Shown: positions 17,738 through 25,401 of the stretch, piece by piece
How positions within the stretch are numbered: position 1 is the stretch's first letter
Layout: each line of letters starts with the position of its first letter
Origin: an uncultured Pseudomonadales bacterium
Lineage (GTDB): Bacteria; Pseudomonadota; Gammaproteobacteria; Pseudomonadales; Cellvibrionaceae
DNA length: 64,000 bases
Reading direction: 5' to 3'
Assembly (NCBI GenBank): GCA_947487765.1
Contig: CANKXO010000001.1
Coordinates: 744,001 to 808,000, forward strand
Translations under genes and position numbers: made by a program
The notes under the pieces: model-generated
The model's input: the letters and a program-made list of their open reading frames with translations, nothing else
Database searches by the model: none
What the model was told of the DNA's origin: nothing

Positions 17738-18730
17738 GTGCCAAAGATTACCTATAAAAACCAAGCCGTCTCTATTGAAAACCCTGAATCAGTATTAGAA
17801 GGGCTGGAGAATGCGGGGTTTGAAATTCCATTCAGTTGTCGAAGTGGTTTATGCCATAGTTGTATGATGCAGGCGGATCAAAATCCTCCTCGGGCATCAC
17901 AAGAAGGGCTTAGTGAGAACCAAAAAACACAAAACTTCTTTTTAGCATGCAGTTGTTTTCCATCTAATGATTTAGATGTTAGTTTGATTGGCGACACCAA
18001 TAAAATACAGGGAACCGTTGTTGATAAAAAAATGTTGAATACAACAGTGCTTGGGTTATTGATACAAGTCGATTGCCGTTGGTTTCCTGGCCAGTATTTG
18101 AACGTGTGGTATGGTGGCTCAAAAAAAGGCGAGCAGGGGCGTTCATATTCTATCGCCAGTCGTTGTGATCAAGAGAAAATAATTGAGCTGCATATTAAGC
18201 GCCATGACCAAGGCTTAGTGAGTCGATGGCTACATGATGATGTCAATGTCGGTGATACGCTGACCTTATCAAAACCCATGGGCAATTGTTTTTACTCCGA
18301 TGATCATCATGGAAAGTCCATTTTAATGGCAGCAACTGGAACGGGGCTTGCCCCTTTATACGGTATTTTGCAAGAAGCCTTGGCAAAGGAACATTCCGCT
18401 CCCATTTACCTTTATGCCGCCGCTGGTGACCCTACTGCTTTGTACTATACGAATGAGCTAACAACATTAGCAGCTCAGCATAATAATTTTCACTACATTC
18501 CTGCTGTACGTCGAGATGTTGATAATGCAACAGCAGAAAATAATCCCTCCATTCTACAGCAAGATGTTGTAGATCTCGTTCAGCAACGCCATACCGATCT
18601 AAAAGACTGGAAAGTCTTTTTGTGTGGCAGCCCGGATATGATTAAAAAAACACAACGCCATTGTTTTTTCCAAGGCGCTGCAGTTGCCGATATCTTAGTT
18701 GATGCGTTTGTGATTGATAAGCCTGCTTAA
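17738..18730 (+). CDS. Ferredoxin-NAD(P)H reductase with N-terminal 2Fe-2S domain
   Basis: The 330-residue protein begins with a plant-type ferredoxin domain, its cysteines in CRSGLCHSC (about residues 34-42) and the fourth in ACSCF. A ferredoxin-reductase module follows: the FAD-binding GRSYSIAS, the NAD-binding AATGTGLAPLYGIL and the C-terminal FLCGSPDM. Such proteins feed electrons to Rieske oxygenases. The start is a GTG with AGGAG 6 nt upstream. In GbcB of Pseudomonas the reductase half comes first and ferredoxin last, so this is a different architecture that resembles naphthalene-dioxygenase or deoxysugar reductases. Pairing with the neighbouring oxygenase is inferred from position only. 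Confidence 0.85.
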   Translation: MPKITYKNQAVSIENPESVLEGLENAGFEIPFSCRSGLCHSCMMQADQNPPRASQEGLSENQKTQNFFLACSCFPSNDLDVSLIGDTNKIQGTVVDKKMLNTTVLGLLIQVDCRWFPGQYLNVWYGGSKKGEQGRSYSIASRCDQEKIIELHIKRHDQGLVSRWLHDDVNVGDTLTLSKPMGNCFYSDDHHGKSILMAATGTGLAPLYGILQEALAKEHSAPIYLYAAAGDPTALYYTNELTTLAAQHNNFHYIPAVRRDVDNATAENNPSILQQDVVDLVQQRHTDLKDWKVFLCGSPDMIKKTQRHCFFQGAAVADILVDAFVIDKPA

Positions 18731-18887
18731 AAACTTAATGGAATAACAGGGATTAAATTAAATCAAGTCTTTGACCCCTGGCGATGATTATTGTGAGAAA
18801 TAACCTTTTCTTTTGTTATTGTCGATATTCCACTATGAATCATATTGCGAGTGTAAAGGTTAAGTCGCCAAACTAATAGGAGCGAAT

Positions 18888-19019
18888 ATGGATGATTTAT
18901 TAAATAAAAAAAAGCATATTTTAAGCACTTCTTTCTTGATGAAGCTGCTTGTATTGTTTTTAGTAGGGCTAACATTTCAAGCGTTCTCTACTTCAAGCCT
19001 TACAAAAAAGACTATATAA
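18888..19019 (+). pseudogene. Signal-peptide-like ORF cut by an in-frame TAA; likely 5' part of the next gene
   Basis: A 43-codon frame starts at ATG 18888 after a good ribosome site (TAGGAG at 18878-18883). It encodes a basic N terminus, a hydrophobic core (LMKLLVLFLVGLTFQAF) and an AFS-type cleavage region, which look like a secretion signal. It ends at TAA 19017-19019. The following ORF starts at 19023 in the very same frame and has no ribosome site of its own. The simplest reading is one exported protein gene broken by a nonsense codon. A sequencing error or stop-codon read-through would give the same picture. Confidence 0.6.
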
Positions 19020-19022
19020 GTA

Positions 19023-19400
19023 ATGATCTCAGATGTAGAGCGTGCTGTAGAAGCTAAGGATATAAAGGGAGTAGCTGATGCTTTTAGTGATGATGTCGAA
19101 ATAGTAAGGTATGTAGAGCTTCGTGGAAAGAAGTGGTCAGAAAAGCAGTCTAAAGAAGAATATCTTCAAATGCTTACTAAAGGCTGGAAGATATTTAGTG
19201 ATTATAAATTTGCGAGATCTAATACATCGATTTCTATAAAAAATGGTGAGGCGTTTGTGACCTCTAATATTGAAGAGTATGTGAGATTTCAACAGCAAAG
19301 AATGAAGTCAACTTCACAACAAGAAGTTACAGTGGAAGTAATTAGAGGTAAACCATTAATCATTAAAATGGTTAGTTATGTCAAAGCTGAAGATATATGA
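19023..19400 (+). CDS. NTF2/SnoaL-like domain protein, probably lacking its signal peptide
   Basis: The 125-residue frame has the pattern of small nuclear-transport-factor-2-like domains: a helical start (SDVERAVEAKDIKGVADAFS), then DDVEIVRYVELRG, a helix around KEEYLQMLTKGWKIF, and a run of beta strands. The assignment is from general pattern only. No Shine-Dalgarno motif precedes ATG 19023. The frame is continuous with the upstream 18888 ORF except for one TAA and one GTA codon. Function is unknown; NTF2-like folds occur in enzymes and in binding proteins. Confidence 0.55.
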   Translation: MISDVERAVEAKDIKGVADAFSDDVEIVRYVELRGKKWSEKQSKEEYLQMLTKGWKIFSDYKFARSNTSISIKNGEAFVTSNIEEYVRFQQQRMKSTSQQEVTVEVIRGKPLIIKMVSYVKAEDI

Positions 19401-19422
19401 ATAAATGGAGTCAGATCCAATT
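19401..19422 (+). repeat. Direct repeat copy 1 (ATAAATRGAGTCRGATCYAA type)
   Basis: This 22-bp stretch matches 18 of 22 bases of the copy at 19987-20008; the differences are all transitions. The two copies flank the hypothetical gene at 19491-19871 and lie in the AT-rich accessory stretch. The core GAGTCAGATCC resembles the ends of small repeat or insertion remnants common in proteobacterial intergenic regions. Confidence 0.45.
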
Positions 19423-19490
19423 ACAACCTTTTCTAAAAGCCAATCAGGTTAATCTAACAGCTCCTTAAACCATGTTACAAAGAGGTAGTT

Positions 19491-19871
19491 ATGGCTTGTC
19501 TTCCCCGATTTTGCATGATATATCTCTTTGCAGAGGGCGCTTTTGGTTCACCTACTGGTGGAGGGGAGCCTAGAGCCTTTTTTGCTAAAAATAATGATAC
19601 TGACTTTGACCAGCTGACCTTTGGGCTTTCACAGACCTGCAGTGTTAATAATGCAGGGGCTACCTATAAACCTATGGCAGCATCAGTTGTTCTTAGAAAT
19701 CAAACAGTCGCTTTTACACCTACCGAAACAATTGGAGTTTTTTTGTATGGTGAAGTAACAGAAAGTACCGTTATGGAGAATGTCACTGGCCCTATAACTA
19801 AGCTTACATTTGATGAAAGTACACCAACACAAACTATTACCTACGAGAAAGGAAAATTTATAATTGTATAA
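19491..19871 (+). CDS. Hypothetical protein
   Basis: I do not recognise this 126-residue product. GAGG about 8 nt upstream of ATG 19491 supports translation. The protein has a short hydrophobic start (CMIYLFAEGAF), a Gly-rich segment (GSPTGGGEP) and a second half rich in Thr and Val with alternating beta-strand character. It stands alone between two copies of a 22-bp repeat, with no operon partner, in an AT-rich region, which suggests acquired DNA. Confidence 0.45.
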   Translation: MACLPRFCMIYLFAEGAFGSPTGGGEPRAFFAKNNDTDFDQLTFGLSQTCSVNNAGATYKPMAASVVLRNQTVAFTPTETIGVFLYGEVTESTVMENVTGPITKLTFDESTPTQTITYEKGKFIIV

Positions 19872-19986
19872 TAATAAAAAGAGTTGAAGAGGACGTTGAA
19901 ATAGCTGCAAGGCCACAGAAAAGTAGATTCGATTAAATTAAAAGTAAATTAAAGTCCAGGTTGCCTCTGGGTTCTATAGTTTTCGG

Positions 19987-20008
19987 ATAAATAGAGTCGG
20001 ATCTAACT
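19987..20008 (+). repeat. Direct repeat copy 2 (ATAAATRGAGTCRGATCYAA type)
   Basis: Second copy of the 22-bp element at 19401-19422, with four transitions between them. It sits in the 209-bp gap between the hypothetical gene and the convergent cytochrome b561 gene; this gap holds no other recognisable feature apart from AT-rich runs of ATTAAATTAAA type. Confidence 0.45.
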
Positions 20009-20080
20009 TTAAAGTAATTAATTATAAACGGAAGAAAAAATAAGAGCTAAACAATTCCTTTTTTGAAATACCGATGTATT

Positions 20081-20731
20081 TTATTTAAGGAATAAAAAAG
20101 TCAATACAAAAACTACCAGAAAAATAAAAAAAGCTTTCCATGTGCTAATGAGTTTAGGCGGAATTTTTTTTTCTTGGACGATTTTGCTTCCAGATATCAT
20201 GGGCTTAACCATATTAACGCCTGTAATTGCGTATATCGCTATTGTAGAGACATGCAGAGAAATTAAAAAAATTAATATATAAAATGTATAGTAATGTATG
20301 CTAGCCATCCATTCAGCAGTTTCATGGTCTAAGTAACGATAAAAATTGCCTTCTACAAAAATATCATCACTACTACATAGGCCACTAACAATTTGTATTA
20401 AAATAACCAGTAGCATCGTAATTATCATATATGCTCCTGGTGGTGTATGGCCAATAATTGGCTCATTGTCACTTTTTTTCATGCTACGTAAGTAAGCTAT
20501 AGTAGTTAAAGGCGGTTTTATGAACTTTGAAAACTGTGCCGTTTCACTACCAACAATTCCCCAAATTAATCTAAACAATATTAAGGCAAATAAGACTTTT
20601 CCTGCTATTGCGTGCCATTCCATTAAGTCAGTCGAAATTTTTGCGCTGTACCAAAGGAAAATAATGAGTAGCGCTAGTGACCAATGAAAAAGTCGTATGG
20701 GTAGATCCCATATTTTTAATTTATATGACAT
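20081..20731 (-). CDS. Cytochrome b561-family membrane protein
   Basis: The 216-residue protein has the di-haem b561/hydrogenase b-type cytochrome pattern. WDLPIRLFHWSLALLI carries the first His, MEWHAIAGKVLFALILFRLIWG the second, and the later helices contain IHYYTFYILIFLISLH with two more. An extra C-terminal helix (about residues 195-215) is present. Such proteins move electrons across or within the inner membrane to periplasmic cytochromes. It is on the minus strand just after a short AraC gene and faces away from the redox genes that begin at 21663. Confidence 0.85.
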   Translation of the reverse strand: MSYKLKIWDLPIRLFHWSLALLIIFLWYSAKISTDLMEWHAIAGKVLFALILFRLIWGIVGSETAQFSKFIKPPLTTIAYLRSMKKSDNEPIIGHTPPGAYMIITMLLVILIQIVSGLCSSDDIFVEGNFYRYLDHETAEWMASIHYYTFYILIFLISLHVSTIAIYAITGVNMVKPMISGSKIVQEKKIPPKLISTWKAFFIFLVVFVLTFLFLK

Positions 20732-20771
20732 GGTTTATGATCTCGATAGGTGATAAATTTATTACCATATA

Positions 20772-21155
20772 CTAAGCTATATCTTTAGAGTAATGCATAA
20801 TCCATTTCTTAGGGGTACATTTATACCATCGCCTAAAAGATTGAATGAAATAGCTTGTATTCGAAAAAAACAATAAATCAGAGATTTCTTTTAAGCTGAA
20901 CATGCCAGAGCTTATTAAATGTAATGCATACCTTTTTTTAATTTCATCTTTAATATCAAAATATGTTATCCCATCTTCGTGTAATCGCCTGTATAAAGTC
21001 CTTTTGCTGATGCAAAGTTGTTTTAATATATCATCTAAGTTGAAAGGGTCTTTGTGTTCCGATTCTATTCTTTTTAAAATTACTGTAACAATTTTTTTTG
21101 TGAAAAAATTGTTACAGTAATTTTTATTCATGTCATCAATAGTTAAGTCAATCAT
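20772..21155 (-). CDS. Short AraC-family DNA-binding protein
   Basis: The 127-residue protein is almost only the AraC/XylS DNA-binding domain. The first helix-turn-helix is FNLDDILKQLCISKRTLYRR, and the second runs through SLKEISDLLFFSNTSYFIQSFRRWYKCTPKKW. The sensor domain normally found N-terminal to it is missing; only about 35 residues precede the domain. It lies 40 bp upstream of the b561 gene on the same strand and is divergent from the TmpA-like gene, so it may control both. Its 5' coding part contains a perfect 22-bp inverted repeat. Confidence 0.82.
   Translation of the reverse strand: MIDLTIDDMNKNYCNNFFTKKIVTVILKRIESEHKDPFNLDDILKQLCISKRTLYRRLHEDGITYFDIKDEIKKRYALHLISSGMFSLKEISDLLFFSNTSYFIQSFRRWYKCTPKKWIMHYSKDIA
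21076..21124. repeat. Perfect 22-bp inverted repeat inside the AraC gene
   Basis: The left arm at 21076-21097 (begins AAAATTACTGTAAC) and the right arm at 21103-21124 (ends GTTACAGTAATTTT) are exact reverse complements over all 22 bases, with a 5-nt centre TTGTG. It lies within codons about 11-27 of the AraC gene at 20772-21155. On RNA it would form a long hairpin near the 5' end of that message; on DNA it is a symmetrical site. On the plus strand it runs into five T. Confidence 0.8.
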
Positions 21156-21662
21156 AATAAAATCACCATAATATACCTTTGTATAATAATGAATTAATCA
21201 GTTTTGATGTTTTTATTATTCGTAACTTTAGTGAAATATAATTAAGCTAAAAAATTATTACTGCTTAATTTATATGTGGTTTAGCGTGTCAATATGCTTT
21301 CTATTTTTCATTATATTATCCTTTTTAGTTTATGAATATCAAATAAAAAGTATCGATTTTTAGCCATTTTTAATTCTACAACTAATAGTATGTCACTAAA
21401 AAAAACAATAGAAGTTTTTTTTGAAGGGTAGTATGCAAAATTTACATGTTGTCGCCTTGAGTTGTTGTCTGTTGATTGTTTTTTTAAATATAATTGCCTC
21501 GCGATTTTGATCTGATGAATTAAATTAATTTTTCAGATTAAATTAAAAGATAAATTAATTAAAAATTTTAATCATAAAGAATTAATTTTCTATGCAGGCT
21601 ATATCTGGAATAACATTTTTATATTATCCGGTATATATAGATCAATTCAAATCAATTAAGAG
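21156..21662. other. 507-bp AT-rich intergenic region between divergent AraC and TmpA-like genes
   Basis: This gap is strongly AT-rich and must hold promoters for both divergent units. A TATAAT hexamer occurs at 21182-21187. A short direct repeat (ATCAATT-CAA-ATCAATT) lies just before the TmpA-like start, near 21643-21660. I see no RNA gene, no open frame with a ribosome site and no recognisable operator. Confidence 0.5.
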
Positions 21663-23114
21663 ATGAAGGTGGCTGTTGTGGAAATTACTTATTTTAAAGA
21701 GAGTGAGAAGGTTGATGACATTGCAGTTGAAGTAAAGAACGTCACGACCAAAAATTTAAGGCCAAGTGGAAATGAATATACAAATCCGGAAAAAATATTA
21801 GAACTATATTCAGATGAAAACCCTCTTCCAAAACAAAAAATATCAAAAAAAATTTGGGCGAGTCAAAAACTTCATCATTATAATAGATTGCTGTATTTGT
21901 CTGTTGGTATTAATTTATTAATTCTTTCAATTGCTATTTTTGATTGGCATTGGTGGGAGTTTCAATCTTTCTCTCTAAGAAATATATCTAATATGGCCGT
22001 TGCCAACTTGGTTATTGCTGTTTTGGTGCGTCAACAACATATTGTTAATGCTATATTTTGGATCTGTACACGCCCTTCCATTCATTGGCCTCTTTGGATG
22101 AGATGGAATATGGCAAAAGTGTATCATTTGGGTGGTATACATAGTGGTTGCGCAGCATCTGCTGTAGTTTGGTTTTGTATTTTAACGGCTTCATTATCGT
22201 ACTATTATTTTACTGGCCTGCCGGGAGTTTCTCTGGCAACACTTATTATTAGCTATATTGTTCTAAGCATTTTAGCGTGTATAGTCATATTGGCTTTGCC
22301 AAAAATTCGCTTTGCATTTCATAATGTTTTTGAGCGAGCACATCGATTTGGTGGGTGGTCAGGGATCGTACTTTCTTGGGTATTCACAATACTTTTCCTG
22401 AATGATCAATCTGCTGTTATTTACGAGTCTGTCAACTTTTGGGGGCTATTATTAACGTCGATAACAGCAATTATTCCATGGTTGCAACTACGTAAGGTAA
22501 AAGTTGATGTTCAAACTCCATCATCTCATGTGGCTATAGTCGAGCTAAATCATGGTAAAAAACCATTTGTTGGTTCTTCATCTGCTATAAGCCTCAATCC
22601 AATTCTTGAATGGCACGCATTCGCTAATATTACTTCACCAAATACTGTTGGATATCGCTTGGTTATTTCTAGAGCTGGCGATTGGACGAGTAATTTTATT
22701 GATAAGCCTCCTGCTCATGTCTGGGTTAAGGGCATTCCTGTTGCTGGAGTGGGGCATATTAATAAAATTTTCTCTCGTGTTGTATGGATTGCAACTGGTA
22801 GTGGCATAGGTCCAATACTGGCGCATTTGTTACACAAGAAAAGACCTGGCTATTTAATTTGGACTACTCGCAATCCCAGAGAAACTTATGGTGATAAATT
22901 AGTGGATGAAATTCTATCAGTGCAGCCTAACGCAACTATATGGGATACAACCATCAACGGTAAACCGGATATGGTTAAACTGGCTTATTCTGCATATACC
23001 GCTTTTAACGGTGAAGCTGTGGTTTGTATCTCCAATAAAAAGCTAACGGATAAAGTTGTTTATGGAATGGAAAGCCGTGGAATTCCAGCTTTTGGCGCCA
23101 TTTGGGACTCATAA
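21663..23114 (+). CDS. TmpA-like membrane oxidoreductase (six membrane helices plus ferredoxin-reductase-like domain)
   Basis: The 483-residue protein has a cytoplasmic start of about 75 residues, six hydrophobic helices (about 78-280) and a C-terminal soluble half. Around helices 2-3 the pattern ISNMAVANLVIAVLVRQQH and MAKVYHLGGIHSG resembles the fungal TmpA family and the membrane part of related adenylating reductases. The C-terminal half has ATGSGIGPILAHLL, a nucleotide-binding loop like that of ferredoxin reductases, preceded by a possible flavin region (VGYRLVISRAGDWTS). A role in transmembrane electron transfer is inferred. GTG 21678 has AAGG 8 nt upstream and may be the real start instead of ATG 21663. 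Confidence 0.65.
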   Translation: MKVAVVEITYFKESEKVDDIAVEVKNVTTKNLRPSGNEYTNPEKILELYSDENPLPKQKISKKIWASQKLHHYNRLLYLSVGINLLILSIAIFDWHWWEFQSFSLRNISNMAVANLVIAVLVRQQHIVNAIFWICTRPSIHWPLWMRWNMAKVYHLGGIHSGCAASAVVWFCILTASLSYYYFTGLPGVSLATLIISYIVLSILACIVILALPKIRFAFHNVFERAHRFGGWSGIVLSWVFTILFLNDQSAVIYESVNFWGLLLTSITAIIPWLQLRKVKVDVQTPSSHVAIVELNHGKKPFVGSSSAISLNPILEWHAFANITSPNTVGYRLVISRAGDWTSNFIDKPPAHVWVKGIPVAGVGHINKIFSRVVWIATGSGIGPILAHLLHKKRPGYLIWTTRNPRETYGDKLVDEILSVQPNATIWDTTINGKPDMVKLAYSAYTAFNGEAVVCISNKKLTDKVVYGMESRGIPAFGAIWDS

Positions 23115-23169
23115 AAATTAATTTGTTGTAAATATAGTCATAAAATTTTCAACCTTGGAGAACATAAAT

Positions 23170-24111
23170 ATGAAAAATACTAGATGTTTTTTTTGTTATA
23201 TTTTTTTGCTTTTATTATCAAATTTGAGTGAAGCAGCTGACCATGGAAGTCCACTTCATCCTCCAGAGCTTTGGGTAGAAGAGGCTAGGCTTAGTGGGCT
23301 TTTTGCTTTTCCAGATGAAAAAACTAAAAGTTTAGTTTTAATATTGACTTTTTTCAAAAAGGTGGAAGTCAAGGAAGAGCAAGAATTCGACAAGGTTGAA
23401 TATGGTATTTATATGGACCTAACATCTAAAGTGAGTTATGAAAATCTATCTGAAGTGTCACAATATGGGGGGACTGTAATTGAACCAAAGAAAATTAAAG
23501 AAGATGTAAGTATCAAGTTTAAGTTAGATAGTAACCGTAAGTTAAAGGATTATAAAATTTCAGGTTTAAAGAGCCAAAAAGGGGTTAAAACATGGATGGG
23601 TCTAAGAGACGATCCTTTTAACTTTCCTCTTGCTAGGGGAAAAAATACAATGGCATTTGTTGTTAGTATTCCATTTAAAAATTTCCCGAAAAATCAAGAA
23701 GATTGGTTGATATGGGCAAATTCTATGTATGGAGATACCCACATTCATCAAGCTGATCATGTGGCAAGAGCATTAAGAACTTCACCCGTTCGTCTACAAA
23801 AATTAAATTTTCTTCACCCAAACCTTCATGTAGATTGGATTAAAACCCAGCCAGAATGGTCATATCCAGACCAGCCTGAAGGTATTCGCCCTTATGAATA
23901 TACCCCTGATGTTATGTTTTTTACCACTCGTCGCCCCGCCGGATATCCTAATGGCAGATTGTTAGAGGATGATGTTGTGAAAGCTGTGTGCTTGCAAGGT
24001 GGTGTTTGTCGAGTTTATGAATTAGAGCTTCTGTTTGGTGATATCCCCAGAAATACTAATCGTGATGAGGTTTTTCTTAAAGATTTCCCTTATTTAGCTG
24101 AACCTAATTAA
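23170..24111 (+). CDS. Exported DUF4331-like protein
   Basis: A signal peptide is clear (MKNTRCFFCYIFLLLLSNLSEAAD), so the 313-residue product is exported. The middle GLRDDPFNFPLARGKNTMAFVVSIPF and the late TRRPAGYPNGRLLEDDVV resemble DUF4331 proteins, which have the same GLRDDPF and PNGR..DDV landmarks. Their function is unknown. ATG 23170 is preferred over TTG 23155 because GGAG lies 10 nt before it and the signal peptide begins there. The gene follows the TmpA-like gene by 55 bp and precedes cytochrome c'. Confidence 0.6.
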   Translation: MKNTRCFFCYIFLLLLSNLSEAADHGSPLHPPELWVEEARLSGLFAFPDEKTKSLVLILTFFKKVEVKEEQEFDKVEYGIYMDLTSKVSYENLSEVSQYGGTVIEPKKIKEDVSIKFKLDSNRKLKDYKISGLKSQKGVKTWMGLRDDPFNFPLARGKNTMAFVVSIPFKNFPKNQEDWLIWANSMYGDTHIHQADHVARALRTSPVRLQKLNFLHPNLHVDWIKTQPEWSYPDQPEGIRPYEYTPDVMFFTTRRPAGYPNGRLLEDDVVKAVCLQGGVCRVYELELLFGDIPRNTNRDEVFLKDFPYLAEPN

Positions 24112-24167
24112 TTGTCGAAACTGTAATTTTATCTTATCCGTAAATAACTATATGAGGTTAAAACCTA

Positions 24168-24635
24168 ATGAAAAATATTTTATTAATTACTGGCTTGTGT
24201 TTTTCTACATTACTACCTTTAACTGCTTTGGCGGAAGAAGATCCAAATGATTTAATTCAATATCGAAAGAATGTAATGAAAGCCATCGGTTCTAATATGA
24301 AAGGCATGGTTGCTATTCTTAAAGGAAAGATTGACCAAAAAGAATCATTAAATGAATTGGCAAATGGCCTTTCTTCTGCATCAACATCATCTCTTGTTAT
24401 TGGGGCGTTTGAAAAAAATACACATGGAAAGGGAAGTGAAAAAACTACGTCAACGGAAAAAATTTGGAGTGATTGGGAAAGTTTCAAAAAAGTGAGTAAA
24501 GACATGGAAATGGCGGCACTTGAAATTAAAGTCCTAGCAGAAAAAGGTGAGTTAACTGAATTTTCTCAACTTAAGCCGGCTTTGAAACAATGTGCACAAT
24601 GCCACAAAAAGTCTGGTTATCGCACTAAAAAATAA
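24168..24635 (+). CDS. Cytochrome c' (class II cytochrome c)
   Basis: A signal peptide (MKNILLITGLCFSTLLPLTALA) is followed by a four-helix protein with the haem-binding CAQCH at its C-terminal end (about residues 142-147), the placement that defines class II cytochromes c. YRKNVMKAIGSNMKGM near the N terminus is the usual first helix. These periplasmic proteins bind NO or act as electron carriers. The gene is embedded in the redox cluster between the DUF4331 and TPR genes. Confidence 0.92.
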   Translation: MKNILLITGLCFSTLLPLTALAEEDPNDLIQYRKNVMKAIGSNMKGMVAILKGKIDQKESLNELANGLSSASTSSLVIGAFEKNTHGKGSEKTTSTEKIWSDWESFKKVSKDMEMAALEIKVLAEKGELTEFSQLKPALKQCAQCHKKSGYRTKK

Positions 24636-24680
24636 TATTAAGCTGTTTTTAATTAAAAAACCTATTTGGAGTAGTAAACT

Positions 24681-25229
24681 ATGAAAAAGAATAGCATTTA
24701 TAAGTTTTTTGTTATATATATTCTGAGTCTGTTATTGGTTAGCCAATATTCTTTAGCGGTTGACGATGAGCCTCTTCCTGAACCTTCTGAAAACACGACT
24801 GTTTGCCCAGAAGGAAAAGTTTGGGATAAAAAGAATAAAAAATGTGTCGATATAAAAAATCATAATTATGATGACCAGGCAATTTACCAAGCGGCTAGAG
24901 AGTTGGCGTATCATAAGCGTTACCGTGATTCAATTTTGCTTCTCAGTACAGCAAAAAATAAGAAAGATCCAAAAATACTAAACTACCTTGGCTTTTCCCA
25001 TCGTAAAATAGGGAAAATATCACATGCTATGGCTTATTATGAGGAGGCTATTGCTATCGATCCTGACTATATTGTAGCCCGTTCTTATATGGGTCAAGGT
25101 TATTTATCATTAGGAAAAGAAGAGCTTGCTATTGTTCAATTAAATGAAATAAAAAAACGTGGAGGAGAAGAAAGTTGGGCCTACACAGAGCTAAAAAAAT
25201 CAATAAAGGATGGTTTTTCTTTCTATTGA
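24681..25229 (+). CDS. Exported TPR-repeat protein
   Basis: The 182-residue protein has a signal peptide (YKFFVIYILSLLLVSQYSLAVDD), then a short Cys pair segment (CPEGKVWDKKNKKCV) that could form a disulfide. Two to three tetratricopeptide repeats follow (YLGFSHRKIGKISHAMAYYE and ARSYMGQGYLSLGKEELAIV). TPR proteins serve as scaffolds; here it may hold together the periplasmic parts of the neighbouring redox genes. It lies 45 bp after the cytochrome c' gene. Confidence 0.8.
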   Translation: MKKNSIYKFFVIYILSLLLVSQYSLAVDDEPLPEPSENTTVCPEGKVWDKKNKKCVDIKNHNYDDQAIYQAARELAYHKRYRDSILLLSTAKNKKDPKILNYLGFSHRKIGKISHAMAYYEEAIAIDPDYIVARSYMGQGYLSLGKEELAIVQLNEIKKRGGEESWAYTELKKSIKDGFSFY

Positions 25230-25401
25230 TATTGTAGTTTCTATTTTTTTAAGCATTGGTAGTCATGAGCATTAGGATGAATTAGGTGACAAAAACACTT
25301 GTTTGGCGATAAAAGTTTTGAAAAATATAGAAACTAATGATACTGTTTTTCGTCAATGGATTTTTTTAAAATTATTAAATATTTAATAAAGTGTAAAAAT
25401 T

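Noticed and set aside
18763-18975. 70-codon minus-strand frame over the signal-peptide ORF
   Set aside because: It has no ribosome site and overlaps the better-supported plus-strand frame that starts at 18888.
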